A DNA stretch of 64,000 nucleotides from Poteriospumella lacustris. Lineage: Eukaryota > Sar > Chrysophyceae > Chromulinales > Dinobryaceae. The stretch is taken from contig SMOI01000077.1 of assembly GCA_008000375.1 (NCBI GenBank), positions 3,150-67,149 on the forward strand. The letters are read 5' to 3'. A model generated the notes under the pieces. That model made no database searches. It had not been told where the DNA came from and was given only the letters and a program-made list of their open reading frames with translations. Shown in pieces: positions 1 through 10,081 of this stretch. The translations under genes and the position numbers were made by a program. Numbering within the stretch: the stretch's first letter is position 1; each line of letters opens with the position of its first letter.

Positions 1-955
1 TCTGTTCAGCCAACGTCAAAGCCATCGATGCAACCATCGCAACAGCCAACCTCTCAACCATCAAGGACTCCAACGATACAGCCCTCTGCGCAGCCGTCGT
101 CTCGGCCCTCAGTACAGCCAACATCAGAACCATCGATGCAACCATCGCAACAGCCTAGCGCCCAGCCGTCAAGGACTCCAACGATGCAGCCCTCCGCGCA
201 ACCCAGTGTTCAACCATCAACTCGACCATCTGCAAGACCGTCTGGTCAACCGTCAACGCAGCCAATCTCCTGCCCCACACGGCAGCCGTCTGTGCAACCG
301 TCTCAATTTCCATCAAATCAACCGTCTGCGCAACCTTCAACTCTGCCCACAATAAACCCGAGTGGTCAACCATCCAGTTTTCCTTCGTGTCAGCCGTCAG
401 CGTTGCCGTCAATGCAGCCATCAAGTGGACCTTCGTCCCATCCCAGTACACAGCCAACACAGCATCCGTCAAGCCGACCCACTCGTCAACCATCTGCCCA
501 ACCGTCTGCTCAGCCAATCGCAACACCCTCATGTCAGCCCTCATCGCTTCCATCCACAGAGCCATCTATGCAACCCACAAGTCGTCCATCTACGAAACCA
601 TCGTCTCGCCCGAGCAGTCAGCCATCTACGACACCTTCAATACAACCCACGTCGCAGCCAACATGTGAACCTTCCAGTCAACCGTCCATGCGGCCTTCAA
701 GCCTGCCAACCTTACAACCTTCTTCCATACCATCATCTCAACCAGTGTCGTCACCGACGGCACAACCATCGACGCAGCCGTCAATGCGACCGACAGGGAT
801 TCCCAGTGAGCAACCGTCTTCTTCACCGACATGTCTACCCACGGACCGACCATCTGCGCTGCCATCGATGCAACCATCGTCTCAACCCAGTATGTACCCG
901 GTATCAATTCCGTCCTCATCCCCGTCCTCACAACCATCAATGCATCCGACTCTTT
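1..955 (+). repeat. PT-repeat coding array (Q-P-S/T-x units)
   Basis: About 950 bases encode tandem degenerate tetrapeptides of the type QPSx/QPTx. The DNA repeats a roughly 12-base theme (cagccntcn with variants such as caaccatcg) and larger near-duplicates recur, for example 'ccatcgatgcaaccatcgca' near 27 and 132. Variation is mostly at the x position and at codon third bases, as expected for an expanding and drifting minisatellite under coding constraint. The array continues past the left edge of the window. Confidence 0.9.
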
Positions 956-3900
956 TGTTGCGTGCACCATTGGTGACGAATGTCACAATTGTAGCTGGTC
1001 GCACCTCAGTTGATGTGTATGTGGGCTTGGACAGCAATTGTCGTTTGAGTGGGAAATTGTATGTGGGGCTGTATTCAATGGGGTCTTCATCAGCCTCTAA
1101 CCAGTCATACTCTCCAGCAAGCCTTGCGGAATTCAAAGCGGTGGCCACGAGCCAAGACTACGAAGCCTATGAGTCGACAGTGATCGTGCAGATTAAAGGA
1201 CTGGAACCGATAACTTCATATTTGACGTACGTGCATGTGGAGACCGCTCTGGGGTATGTTAACTCCTATGCAGATTTGCTGCGCACAGAAACCAGCGTCA
1301 CGACGCAATGCTGTCGCATTATTCAGTTCGAAACGTACTCGTCGTTCTACTACGCTGATCCGAGTCAGTATACAACTTCTTTGGGCGCATCGAACTACCA
1401 GCTAAGCTATGCGTTGGACAGCAAACCAACTCAATCCATTTACGTGGTGGCAAATGTGACTTTCTCTAATGGCTCAGCAGTGCCAGCGGGGTTGATCGCG
1501 GTGATTCCAAGTGTGGCCACGTTTTCATCAACTTCAACGTCGCTAGCAAAGACAATCTTGCTCTCGATATCACACACATCACCTTCCTTTTCAGTGGTGC
1601 TTGTGCTGAGTACATATGGTCCCAGTCGTAGTGAATATAGCGGGGCATCTTTAGCAACCGTGATTGTAGGGTCGACGTCCGCCCCACCAGCCCCCACAAT
1701 GTCAATGGGGTGGTTTGCCGATGGCGGTCTGCAGTGGTTTATCTCGTTTGATTCATCGACGGACTTGGGCAATAACGACTTTCGAAGCTACTGGAATTGT
1801 TCAGAGATCTTTGCCTTCAAGGGGGCCTCGAACGCGACCTGTTCATGGCTCAACTACACGACCGTATTGGCGGAGTATGTCTCATTACCTGTGGGTTCTA
1901 TTTCACCAGGCGACAATGTAACGTTGCTGGCGTCGACCATCCGAGCGCTTTGTCAAACCGGCAACTGTAGTCACTATAGCTACAGCGCTGCTCACCAGAT
2001 GACGATGCAGCCACCGTACGATGCAGAGGTTCCAAGTGTGGTCCTATCGATGCCATCACAATGCGGGCGATGTGCCAACTTGACACTAGATGCTCTGCAG
2101 TCGACGGGTCATGGAGGTCGAAGTTGGAGCAGTGTGTCTTGGTTTGTAGTCGACAGTGGACTGAATGAGGTCAACTCTGCAACGTTGCAATCCGTATTGG
2201 AAAGTCAGTCGATTTATCAACAGTTGACCGTTATACCATCGACATTGCGCGCAGGTGTGTACACAGTGACATTGTCGCTGACGAACTTTTTGGGAAAGAA
2301 GGGTACCGCCAGTAAAGTGCTGACCGTGACGAACGATAACATGGCGCCATTCGTGGCCATAAATGGTCCAGCCTACACGACGATGACAGCATCGCAAAAA
2401 GTCTCTGTCTACGCCTCAGTTTCTATGACTCCGTGCGCGTGGTCAGCGGGGAGTTTGTCCACAGAGTACACATGGGAAATGCGCTTTGAAAATGGATCGG
2501 TCGTGCAAGGGGCACAGAGCTCCAGTCGTACACCATCCGTGTTTATGCTGCCTAGTTACTCGCTGAGTGTTGGCACGGTGTATACTTTGGCGTTGTCGGT
2601 GGGTATGAAAGTTAATGGTTCTCTGACATCGAACGGTACAGCATCGCAAGCCATCCAAGTCGTGGCCGGAGCTGTGCATGCCGTTATTGATGGTGGCTCT
2701 ATTCGCACTGTACCGTTGGATGGCAATTTGACGTTGTCGGGAAGCAGTTCGTATGACGAAAACAGTCAACAATCATTGTTGATGTATGTGTGGAATTGCT
2801 CGGTGTCATCAACTTCGCAATTTGGCGAATCATGTGACACGCTGTTGTTGACAACGGTTTCGCCGAACAAGCGGATAGTCATTGGTAGTTCGCTGAACAT
2901 CTCATTATCATATACGATCCTACTCACGGTGATAAGTACCGATCGTCGGTCTGCATCGACGTCGGTAATAGTGTCAGGAGTACCGAGTGGGGCACCGTCC
3001 ATAGAGATAAGCACCAGTGCTTCTGTGGTCAGTGAGAATATGAACTTTAGTATCATTGGCGTGACAACAACAGTCAATGCTGCATCCGCGGAATGGCGGG
3101 TCTATATTGACGGAACTCGTCAAGAACTGGATACCCTGTCGCCGACCTACAAGGAATTCCCACAAGGATACCTGTCCAACGGACTGGCCATGAGCATGTT
3201 GTTGTCTGGCTTGTCGTTTTCTAGCTCGACAAAAGTGATGTTTGCGTTATACGCGACGGTGCAAGGCACATCGACGAGGAGGATGAGTACGGGAATTGGT
3301 GCAAAATTGGTTTCGATGAGTGCATCGTCAATGACGAGTATTGGTGCAACATACGTTACGATCCGTGCATCGCCGAAAGGTGGTAGCGTATCTGCGTCAC
3401 CGTCAAGTGGAGACGCACTATCTACCGCATTCAGTATCGTGTCAACGGGTTGGGTGGCTGGGGACGTTTCGGCATATCCCCTACGGTACATGTTTTCGTA
3501 CACGCAGTCAACCTTGGTAGCCCCGTTGACGATACAGGCATATTCGACAACGAATGTTGCATCGACCGTACTTCCGCCCGGCCTGTCCGCGTTTTCCGAC
3601 CAAATTTGGTTGTACGCAACGGCGCAAGATGTGTATGATGCTCGGTCATTGCCAGTGAGTACCACGGTAACAGTGGTGACCTCCACGAGCACTGATGTCA
3701 GCAGCTTTCTCACGCAGAATCTCAATGCCTCCCTCCAGTTGGGAGAAGCATCACAAGCTATCCAAGTGATCAACATCGTGGCATCCTCATTAAATGTTGT
3801 GAACTGCTCGCTCACCAGCACATCCTACTGTGCCGGGTTGCAACGAGAGCCTTGTCAGGGCGTTCCAAATACTTGCGGGTCGTGTCTTTCAAACTTCCAG

Positions 3901-6900
3901 GGTGTGGTAGGCCCCGCCAATAGTCGCTGTGTGAACGCTTCAATGTTGGCGACCCTGAAGTCTGTTGGCGACAGTTGTAGCAGCGCATCGGAATGTTTGT
4001 ATGAGCAGTGCGATGACGGTGCGTGTACGGCGCCGACGAAGGCATGTCCCGGTGGAGGCGTTCCATGTTCCGGCCACGGTAGCTGTGGATACAAGGATTT
4101 CTCTGGCAACTTGCGAAGTGCGCCGTGTACGATTTTGGAGACTTCCTGTGTGGCGACGTGCTCATGTGATGCAGGCTACGGTGGTGGCAACTGCGCGCTG
4201 TCAACGGCGGATCTGGAAGAAGCAAGTACTCTGCGGGGTCAGCTGTGTTCGGGGATCTCGGATGCTAGCGGATACCTCGACGACTCCATGTCTACATTGG
4301 CTACCTTGTCGAGCTCGTTGCAATCGTCGTATGCAGCAGACGAAGTAGTGACCGACAGCGCCTTTGATAGCTGTCTGTCAGCATTGACAATTGTGTCGGA
4401 TCTCTCTGCCAACGGGTATTTAGAAGAGATTTCGGCAGAGTCGTTGGTCGTAGCTGCTTCGATGACATCAACGATATCGAACTTCGTAGATTCAGCGCTG
4501 AATACGAGCGATAGCACTTCGGATGCCATCGATGCGGCCGTCGGTGGCTTAGCATCGGGGTTGTTGCAAGGAATGACCAATGGCCAGTACCCGGTCGAGT
4601 TGCTCTCCAGCAATGTGCGTCTGCAGCTCACGAGTGACTACGTTTTGGACCTGGACGGTGCGCAGTTCAGTCCACCATTGACGGATGAAGAGCAAGCGTA
4701 CGGGGTAACGGTTCCGCAAATTTCCCTGGCAGCAGACTTCGATGCGACGCTGTGCGATGCTGGTGAGGGATACACGTCTATCGCGACTGCCGGTTATGGT
4801 CGCAATCCGTATCCGAACTCTACCCGCCTGGAAACATCGTTGCTGCGATTCAGCAGTGGGCGCCAGAGCGATACGTCGCCGATCACTTCCGATCAGTCGT
4901 CCGACGACACCTCAACGAAGGAGCATCTGTATTTCGTGACACTGCCATTCTTCAGCTCAGTGTCGGCACCGGTGAATATGACGGTGGATGAGATCCTTGC
5001 GAGTGGTCGTAACTACACCTTTCCCGTTTGTCGAACGTATGATGGTGACACGTATATGGTCTGCGACGGATGCGAGCCGGTCACGTATACAGCGACCAAT
5101 GTGACCTATGGTTGCAGTGATGTGGCGCAGATATGTGGCGGCTCTGGCAGTAGCAGCAGGCGAAGATCGCTAGCGAGTTCTTGGCCCAACGGCGGAGCGG
5201 TCGTTGGTACGGCTGTCCGTATGCATGCAGCTGCACAGGACGATGACTACAGCTCGTCCGCATCGACGGCGTTTACGCTGCAACAGTACGGTGCGATATT
5301 CACGGCGCTGGCGAATACCGTAGCGTCCGTGTTGTCTTCCAATCCGTTCGCAGTGCCGCTGGAGCAGGCTGTTCCGATGCTTGCACTGGTTGGGGCTGTA
5401 ATTCTGACCCTAGGCATGGGCGGAGTGCTGTTGTCGTACGTAGATCGTGTCGAGTGGGCGGCGGCTGAGCGGGATCAAGTGTGGCCACCAAAGGTGGACA
5501 TCTGGGAGGCGGTCTTCACTGGTGGTTTGCGCATCGAGAAGAAAGAGAAGGCGGCCGTAGACAAGAGCGAAAAGGAGTCCACGCCGTCACTGTCCTTAGT
5601 TGCATCGTCGCAGTGGCCAGGTGTTGCTAAAGGCGCACCAGCTGCGCTTTCGCAGGCCAAGCTGGTGATTGATCGCATCAGTCGCGCCGATGGTAGAAGC
5701 ACAACGAACGAAACGACAACGCTGTTGGCACAGGTGATCCCACCGATGTTCCGGGAGATGTCGATGTGGGCCTGGATGGTCGCCATCTTGGAGAACCACC
5801 CATATGTGACTATGTTCACTCGCGCATCGTTTTCGACATCGCGGTTCATGCGATGGGTGTTGTTTTTCAAGACGGTACTGTTGACGCTGTTCATCGACAC
5901 GCTGTTCTTCCAGGTGTTCTACGCCAACGATGGCAGTTGTGACGTGTTGTTGACGGAAGCGACGTGTGTGGCGGTGCCCAATGCGGTCACTGCTCAGCCG
6001 AAATGTTCATGGACGAACGACAGTGGGCTGGGAGATGCGGAAGGAAGCTGCGGCTTGCGGCCTCCTCCGGGCGACTTCTCGTTTACCATTATGTTGGCAC
6101 TGCTGACAATGGTGGTGGCGATTCCAGTTGATGTACTCACGAGCTTGCCGATGGATTGGTACGGAAGCAAGCGGCCAGACTGGGACGCATGGCTCCCTGT
6201 GGACGATCCGCGTCGTCAAGAGGAGGATCGTGCCAAAGCCATTGCGCAGCGATATGAGGACGCTGCGCACCGATATGGCTCCTTTCTCGGTGACGCTGTG
6301 GCTATGGATGCAGCGTCGACGGTAGTGGATGGTGCATTTGGTGAAGAGGTGAAGAGTTCATCGGCAACGCGTGGACCACCAGGATTGGGCCTGTCCTTGG
6401 AAGCCGAGACCCAGAAGGTGCTGCGAGAGATCGAATGGCATTTCGCCGCAGCGACGAAGATCCACGAGAAGCTCTCGGTGGAAGAAGTTGCCGCATGGGA
6501 GGAAGCCAAGCAGGCGCGATCAGAAGCCATCCAGCTTTATTTGGGCATCACCCCGCCGGGTAGTGGGCGGCCCGCGACGTTGTCAAGTATTTCGTCCGGT
6601 TTCGCGCGGTTCCGATCGACAGATGTGGCGACGATCCTCCGAAACTGTTTAGCAGCCGCGCGGAAGGGCACCACGCTTCTCGAGTGCGCCCATCGCATCA
6701 TCACACAACAACAGCAACATGGAACGAAGGGTAGCCGTCGTCAGCGACGACAGGTGTCCCGGCTGTGGGATCACATGCTGTTGACTCAGTTGACACTCGA
6801 GCTGTTGTCGCCGTTCAAGCAGTGGGTGATGGTGTCTCAGCTGGGCTGTTTCGACAACTTCGGCGCTGCAGTGGTGTCCCCAGTGTCCTGGCTGGCAGCA

Positions 6901-8748
6901 TGGGCATTTACGGTGGCGTTGTTGCTCTTCTTCATATATTGGACGCTGGCATGGAGCGTCAGCGATGGACACGCACTGTTCTCGAGCTGGGGATGGAATT
7001 TCCTCACGGGGCTTCTACAAGACGTGTTGTTGGTGGCCGTGGTGAAGGTGCTGCTGTTCTACGCGATGGCGCGGAGTTTGATCATTCCTCAACTGCGTGC
7101 TGTCCATACGCATTTGCAACGGTTGGCGGTGGAAGAGTGCTGTGGTGCGTATCCGTTGCGAAAGACGTTCTTGATGCGGTGGTCGGTGGTGCAGTACGTG
7201 TCACCGACGGTACGAGCGGCAGCCGCCGTGACTGCGAAGACGATGGAGACGGCTGTGGGTCAGCGATCGACATTGTCGATGATGCTTCTGAACATGGACG
7301 ATGCAGACTGGCAGCACTGCCGGCGCGGCGCATCGAAGGCCCTGTCGTGGCATGTGGTGATCATCGCACTGGTGCCGGTGCTGTTTGTGTTCTGCGGAGA
7401 TCGCGCCGCAGGCATCGCCTTGGATGGACTGTTTCTAGGCGGCTCGGCGTCGTTTCTCTTGCTCAATCACGTTTTGCTGCAAGCCGGCGTGGTGGTGTTG
7501 ATGATTCCGTACGTGGTGATTCTGCTTTGGCTGTGCTGGCGACTGGGGGTCTTCCGCGCCGCAAAGGCACTGCACGACCGTCGTGGGCGATCGACCTTCG
7601 TGGTGAGTGCGTTGGCTCCTTTGCAGCATCGGTTTCACGCACGCTCTGCCGTGCAACTGTCGCCAAACACATCGGCGACACTCGCACCAATGGAAGCGCT
7701 GCGGAGGACGTGTCTGTCCGCTGTCTATTGGGCGACGCCGTTTTCGTATTTCGCGCAGCGTCGTGAGAGAAAACTCCGTTTGGTAACTCAATGGGCAGGG
7801 GCAAATCGCCCGCGTCACATGGGGCCGTCAATACCTTCGGCGTCTTCAGAAGCGGCGGCGGCGGCGGCGGCGGCGGCAGCAGCGGGGAAAGCTGTACTGC
7901 TGGTGAGCAACGAGATGGATCGTGATGCGCTGCGTCAAATTGAGCGGACGTTCCTGGATCCGCTACGGCAACGCGCCGGGCAAGAAAGCGACCGTAAGAT
8001 GCTGGGTACGAGCGAAGGTGTGCGGTCGCTGACACCACTGGTGGCGCCCTCATCGCCATCGTCGATGTCACAATGGCAGCGTGAGTTGGGGACGAAGCGT
8101 AGAGAACTCGTTGCGGCGCCGAGTGCGCGCGTTGAACGATATCAACGTCACTATCAACTCGCAACGGACGTCGACACTGCGTGGCGAATGGCAAAGCACG
8201 TACTGCGGTTGGTGACTCCACAGTCATCGAGCAGCCCGTCGGTCGCTCAGCTGGACGAGACACAGGTAATGTTGGTGTTGGTGTCGTTGTTTCCACTGCG
8301 GTGCCGTCCACGCGGTCGTTGTCTGTCCTTGGAGGAGTGCTCCGAGTTGCGACAGCAGTGCGCGCGATGGTTCCAAATGCACAGTATCGTGCGCGGCCGT
8401 CAGTGCGAAAGCGACGACAGGGCGAACAGCGCACCACTGCAGCAGACAGATCCATTGCATCACAACGACGCAGTGGTGAAAACGTCACAGTTCCGCAAAT
8501 GGTTCGCGTACGTGTTTGATTGGTATGCCCACTCGCAGAAGCATCGACGGATGCAAGTATCAGCGGGTCAGTTTGAAGCGAAGTATCTGCCTGTGTTTGT
8601 CGATGAATTGTCACAGTCGCCGACGGAACGCCCTTCAATAGCACTGATCTCGCTTGAGTCATTCTGGGGTGCACCCGTGGCAACAAGAACGACTGATCGC
8701 AAAGGCGAGGAGTCCGCGACGGTGGGTGGGTGGTTCTCGTGGCTTTAG
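1..8748 (+). CDS. Giant PT-repeat / REJ-like / EGF-like multi-pass membrane protein (5' partial)
   Basis: The frame is open from base 1, so the true N-terminus lies outside the window. At least 2915 residues are encoded, with no intron visible. Counting from the first in-window ATG (base 28), residues 1-310 are a low-complexity array of Q-P-S/T-x units (PT repeats). Residues 310-1250 form a large ectodomain with many N-x-S/T sites and beta-rich, REJ/PKD-like character. A cysteine-rich block at 1259-1391 includes an EGF-like part (CSGHGSCG then CSCDAGYGGGNC). About seven hydrophobic helices follow, near 1775-1805, 1941-1966, 2013-2041, 2288-2312, 2328-2352, 2440-2460 and 2476-2510. A poly-Ala run sits near 2609, and the tail is long and cytosolic. 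The order ectodomain, cysteine/GPS-like region, membrane bundle recalls polycystin-1-like receptors, but I see no PLAT domain and no certain GPS motif. A cell-surface adhesion or mechanosensory role is inference. Confidence 0.85.
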   Translation, partial: SVQPTSKPSMQPSQQPTSQPSRTPTIQPSAQPSSRPSVQPTSEPSMQPSQQPSAQPSRTPTMQPSAQPSVQPSTRPSARPSGQPSTQPISCPTRQPSVQPSQFPSNQPSAQPSTLPTINPSGQPSSFPSCQPSALPSMQPSSGPSSHPSTQPTQHPSSRPTRQPSAQPSAQPIATPSCQPSSLPSTEPSMQPTSRPSTKPSSRPSSQPSTTPSIQPTSQPTCEPSSQPSMRPSSLPTLQPSSIPSSQPVSSPTAQPSTQPSMRPTGIPSEQPSSSPTCLPTDRPSALPSMQPSSQPSMYPVSIPSSSPSSQPSMHPTLLLRAPLVTNVTIVAGRTSVDVYVGLDSNCRLSGKLYVGLYSMGSSSASNQSYSPASLAEFKAVATSQDYEAYESTVIVQIKGLEPITSYLTYVHVETALGYVNSYADLLRTETSVTTQCCRIIQFETYSSFYYADPSQYTTSLGASNYQLSYALDSKPTQSIYVVANVTFSNGSAVPAGLIAVIPSVATFSSTSTSLAKTILLSISHTSPSFSVVLVLSTYGPSRSEYSGASLATVIVGSTSAPPAPTMSMGWFADGGLQWFISFDSSTDLGNNDFRSYWNCSEIFAFKGASNATCSWLNYTTVLAEYVSLPVGSISPGDNVTLLASTIRALCQTGNCSHYSYSAAHQMTMQPPYDAEVPSVVLSMPSQCGRCANLTLDALQSTGHGGRSWSSVSWFVVDSGLNEVNSATLQSVLESQSIYQQLTVIPSTLRAGVYTVTLSLTNFLGKKGTASKVLTVTNDNMAPFVAINGPAYTTMTASQKVSVYASVSMTPCAWSAGSLSTEYTWEMRFENGSVVQGAQSSSRTPSVFMLPSYSLSVGTVYTLALSVGMKVNGSLTSNGTASQAIQVVAGAVHAVIDGGSIRTVPLDGNLTLSGSSSYDENSQQSLLMYVWNCSVSSTSQFGESCDTLLLTTVSPNKRIVIGSSLNISLSYTILLTVISTDRRSASTSVIVSGVPSGAPSIEISTSASVVSENMNFSIIGVTTTVNAASAEWRVYIDGTRQELDTLSPTYKEFPQGYLSNGLAMSMLLSGLSFSSSTKVMFALYATVQGTSTRRMSTGIGAKLVSMSASSMTSIGATYVTIRASPKGGSVSASPSSGDALSTAFSIVSTGWVAGDVSAYPLRYMFSYTQSTLVAPLTIQAYSTTNVASTVLPPGLSAFSDQIWLYATAQDVYDARSLPVSTTVTVVTSTSTDVSSFLTQNLNASLQLGEASQAIQVINIVASSLNVVNCSLTSTSYCAGLQREPCQGVPNTCGSCLSNFQGVVGPANSRCVNASMLATLKSVGDSCSSASECLYEQCDDGACTAPTKACPGGGVPCSGHGSCGYKDFSGNLRSAPCTILETSCVATCSCDAGYGGGNCALSTADLEEASTLRGQLCSGISDASGYLDDSMSTLATLSSSLQSSYAADEVVTDSAFDSCLSALTIVSDLSANGYLEEISAESLVVAASMTSTISNFVDSALNTSDSTSDAIDAAVGGLASGLLQGMTNGQYPVELLSSNVRLQLTSDYVLDLDGAQFSPPLTDEEQAYGVTVPQISLAADFDATLCDAGEGYTSIATAGYGRNPYPNSTRLETSLLRFSSGRQSDTSPITSDQSSDDTSTKEHLYFVTLPFFSSVSAPVNMTVDEILASGRNYTFPVCRTYDGDTYMVCDGCEPVTYTATNVTYGCSDVAQICGGSGSSSRRRSLASSWPNGGAVVGTAVRMHAAAQDDDYSSSASTAFTLQQYGAIFTALANTVASVLSSNPFAVPLEQAVPMLALVGAVILTLGMGGVLLSYVDRVEWAAAERDQVWPPKVDIWEAVFTGGLRIEKKEKAAVDKSEKESTPSLSLVASSQWPGVAKGAPAALSQAKLVIDRISRADGRSTTNETTTLLAQVIPPMFREMSMWAWMVAILENHPYVTMFTRASFSTSRFMRWVLFFKTVLLTLFIDTLFFQVFYANDGSCDVLLTEATCVAVPNAVTAQPKCSWTNDSGLGDAEGSCGLRPPPGDFSFTIMLALLTMVVAIPVDVLTSLPMDWYGSKRPDWDAWLPVDDPRRQEEDRAKAIAQRYEDAAHRYGSFLGDAVAMDAASTVVDGAFGEEVKSSSATRGPPGLGLSLEAETQKVLREIEWHFAAATKIHEKLSVEEVAAWEEAKQARSEAIQLYLGITPPGSGRPATLSSISSGFARFRSTDVATILRNCLAAARKGTTLLECAHRIITQQQQHGTKGSRRQRRQVSRLWDHMLLTQLTLELLSPFKQWVMVSQLGCFDNFGAAVVSPVSWLAAWAFTVALLLFFIYWTLAWSVSDGHALFSSWGWNFLTGLLQDVLLVAVVKVLLFYAMARSLIIPQLRAVHTHLQRLAVEECCGAYPLRKTFLMRWSVVQYVSPTVRAAAAVTAKTMETAVGQRSTLSMMLLNMDDADWQHCRRGASKALSWHVVIIALVPVLFVFCGDRAAGIALDGLFLGGSASFLLLNHVLLQAGVVVLMIPYVVILLWLCWRLGVFRAAKALHDRRGRSTFVVSALAPLQHRFHARSAVQLSPNTSATLAPMEALRRTCLSAVYWATPFSYFAQRRERKLRLVTQWAGANRPRHMGPSIPSASSEAAAAAAAAAAAGKAVLLVSNEMDRDALRQIERTFLDPLRQRAGQESDRKMLGTSEGVRSLTPLVAPSSPSSMSQWQRELGTKRRELVAAPSARVERYQRHYQLATDVDTAWRMAKHVLRLVTPQSSSSPSVAQLDETQVMLVLVSLFPLRCRPRGRCLSLEECSELRQQCARWFQMHSIVRGRQCESDDRANSAPLQQTDPLHHNDAVVKTSQFRKWFAYVFDWYAHSQKHRRMQVSAGQFEAKYLPVFVDELSQSPTERPSIALISLESFWGAPVATRTTDRKGEESATVGGWFSWL

Positions 8749-10081
8749 TTACTCTTCGTCGCCCGACGCCATCGCGGTGATGACGACAGTTGCGGTATCC
8801 CCATTGTTCGTCAGGACCAGTGGTGCGCTTGGTTTGCATAGTCGGACCTGTTCGATTTTGGTGTCATTGTTCGGCGCCAGTTTCTATTTCCGTTTCAGTT
8901 TCAGTTCCAATTGATTTTTTCTCTTTTTGTCATCGTTTCCATTTGCCGTCGCTCGTTATGCGGTCAAGCACTTAGCGCGGTTCTTTCCGAGTTCTTTTTT
9001 TTATTCCCTTCACTCCCTGAGTTTCTGCTGTTTTGTACTGTCTGTACCCATCCATCACAATACCCGTTGTGATGTGTGCCATGGTATTTGGTACGCCTGA
9101 ATTCATTTCATTTCTTGATTTCGTTGTCGTTGACTGCTTCTCTTTGCATGTTTCCACGCTTGTCATGTCAGTGTCGGTGGTCGCCTCTACGGGGGAGAAC
9201 AGATCTCCATCCGCCTTTTGATTTTCTTCTCTTGGGTTTTAGGAATCGCCGTTATCCGGTGCCCCGCTTCGCTTTCGATTCGGCGGTGTCTATCAGTGCT
9301 CTCCACCGTTGAGGCTAGCTATGCTATTTGTATTCAGTGTTGTGGGTCGGCTCTATATCGCTGCAAAGCCTTGCCTGTCGTTATTTTTATTCGCGCTCTT
9401 GATTCGCGTATCTCTTGTTTCGCGCCTCGTCAATTAATTGGTGGCGGCCTCCATTTACTGCTCTCCACAGTTGAGCTTCTCTTTCCCCAATTGTTTACTT
9501 TTCTCTGTTGTCGCCGTTCTTTGTATTTCTTGTTGCGAGTCGGCTCTATTGCCGCTCGTAGTTTTTATTCGCGCTCTTGATACGCTTAGCTTGCGCTTTG
9601 TTTGCTGAATAGGGCTTTTTCTTGTACTCTTTATATCTCAACGTCTCTTGTTTTTGTCTGCTTGTCTTGTCTGTTTAATTTATTCGCAGTTTTGTTAGCT
9701 CGTTGGTGATGTGTTGTGTGAGCTACTGCTTGTTGTTCTCATCGTTCGTGTGGGATAGTATTCCAGTGGACAACGACGATCTCCCCGGCGTATGTGTACC
9801 GTTTCGTATCATATCATGGCTAGCTTGTGTACGTGTTGTGGTCAGTGTTTGTCGAGTGTATGGTGTAACGTTCCTTAAATATTTTCTAAGGTGATTGTGA
9901 TGGGATGATGGAGATTTCGGTTGCAATGGAAGATGGTTGGTGTGCCTGTCGTGCTGAGAAGAGCAAAAGCGAAGCAAACTGCTGGAAACCTCCAACTTGA
10001 ACATTCTGACAAAACAATAACATCATTCCCATTGTCACTGCGTGTACGAGTTGTCCGTTGCCGTTGTAAATAGACCAATAA
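8749..10081. other. Gene-free T-rich intergenic region with degenerate internal duplication
   Basis: About 1.3 kb with no convincing coding frame; the plus strand is T-rich. Two blocks resemble each other. 'gctctccaccgttgag' (about 9298) matches 'gctctccacagttgag' (about 9459). 'gtcggctctat' recurs at about 9347 and 9539. 'tttttattcgcgctcttgat' recurs at about 9384 and 9562. The offsets differ (about 161, 192 and 180 bases), so this is an old duplication broken by indels. The promoter of the downstream gene should lie in the right part; no clear TATA element was seen. Confidence 0.5.

Noticed and set aside
155-976. Frames of 136 and 204 codons through the PT-repeat DNA
   Set aside because: They are generated by the repeat itself in other phases.
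7463-8839. 458-codon minus-strand frame opposite the first gene
   Set aside because: Its composition (Arg/Thr/Ser/Pro) is that of antisense coding DNA, with no domain. The plus strand encodes a continuous membrane protein through this region.
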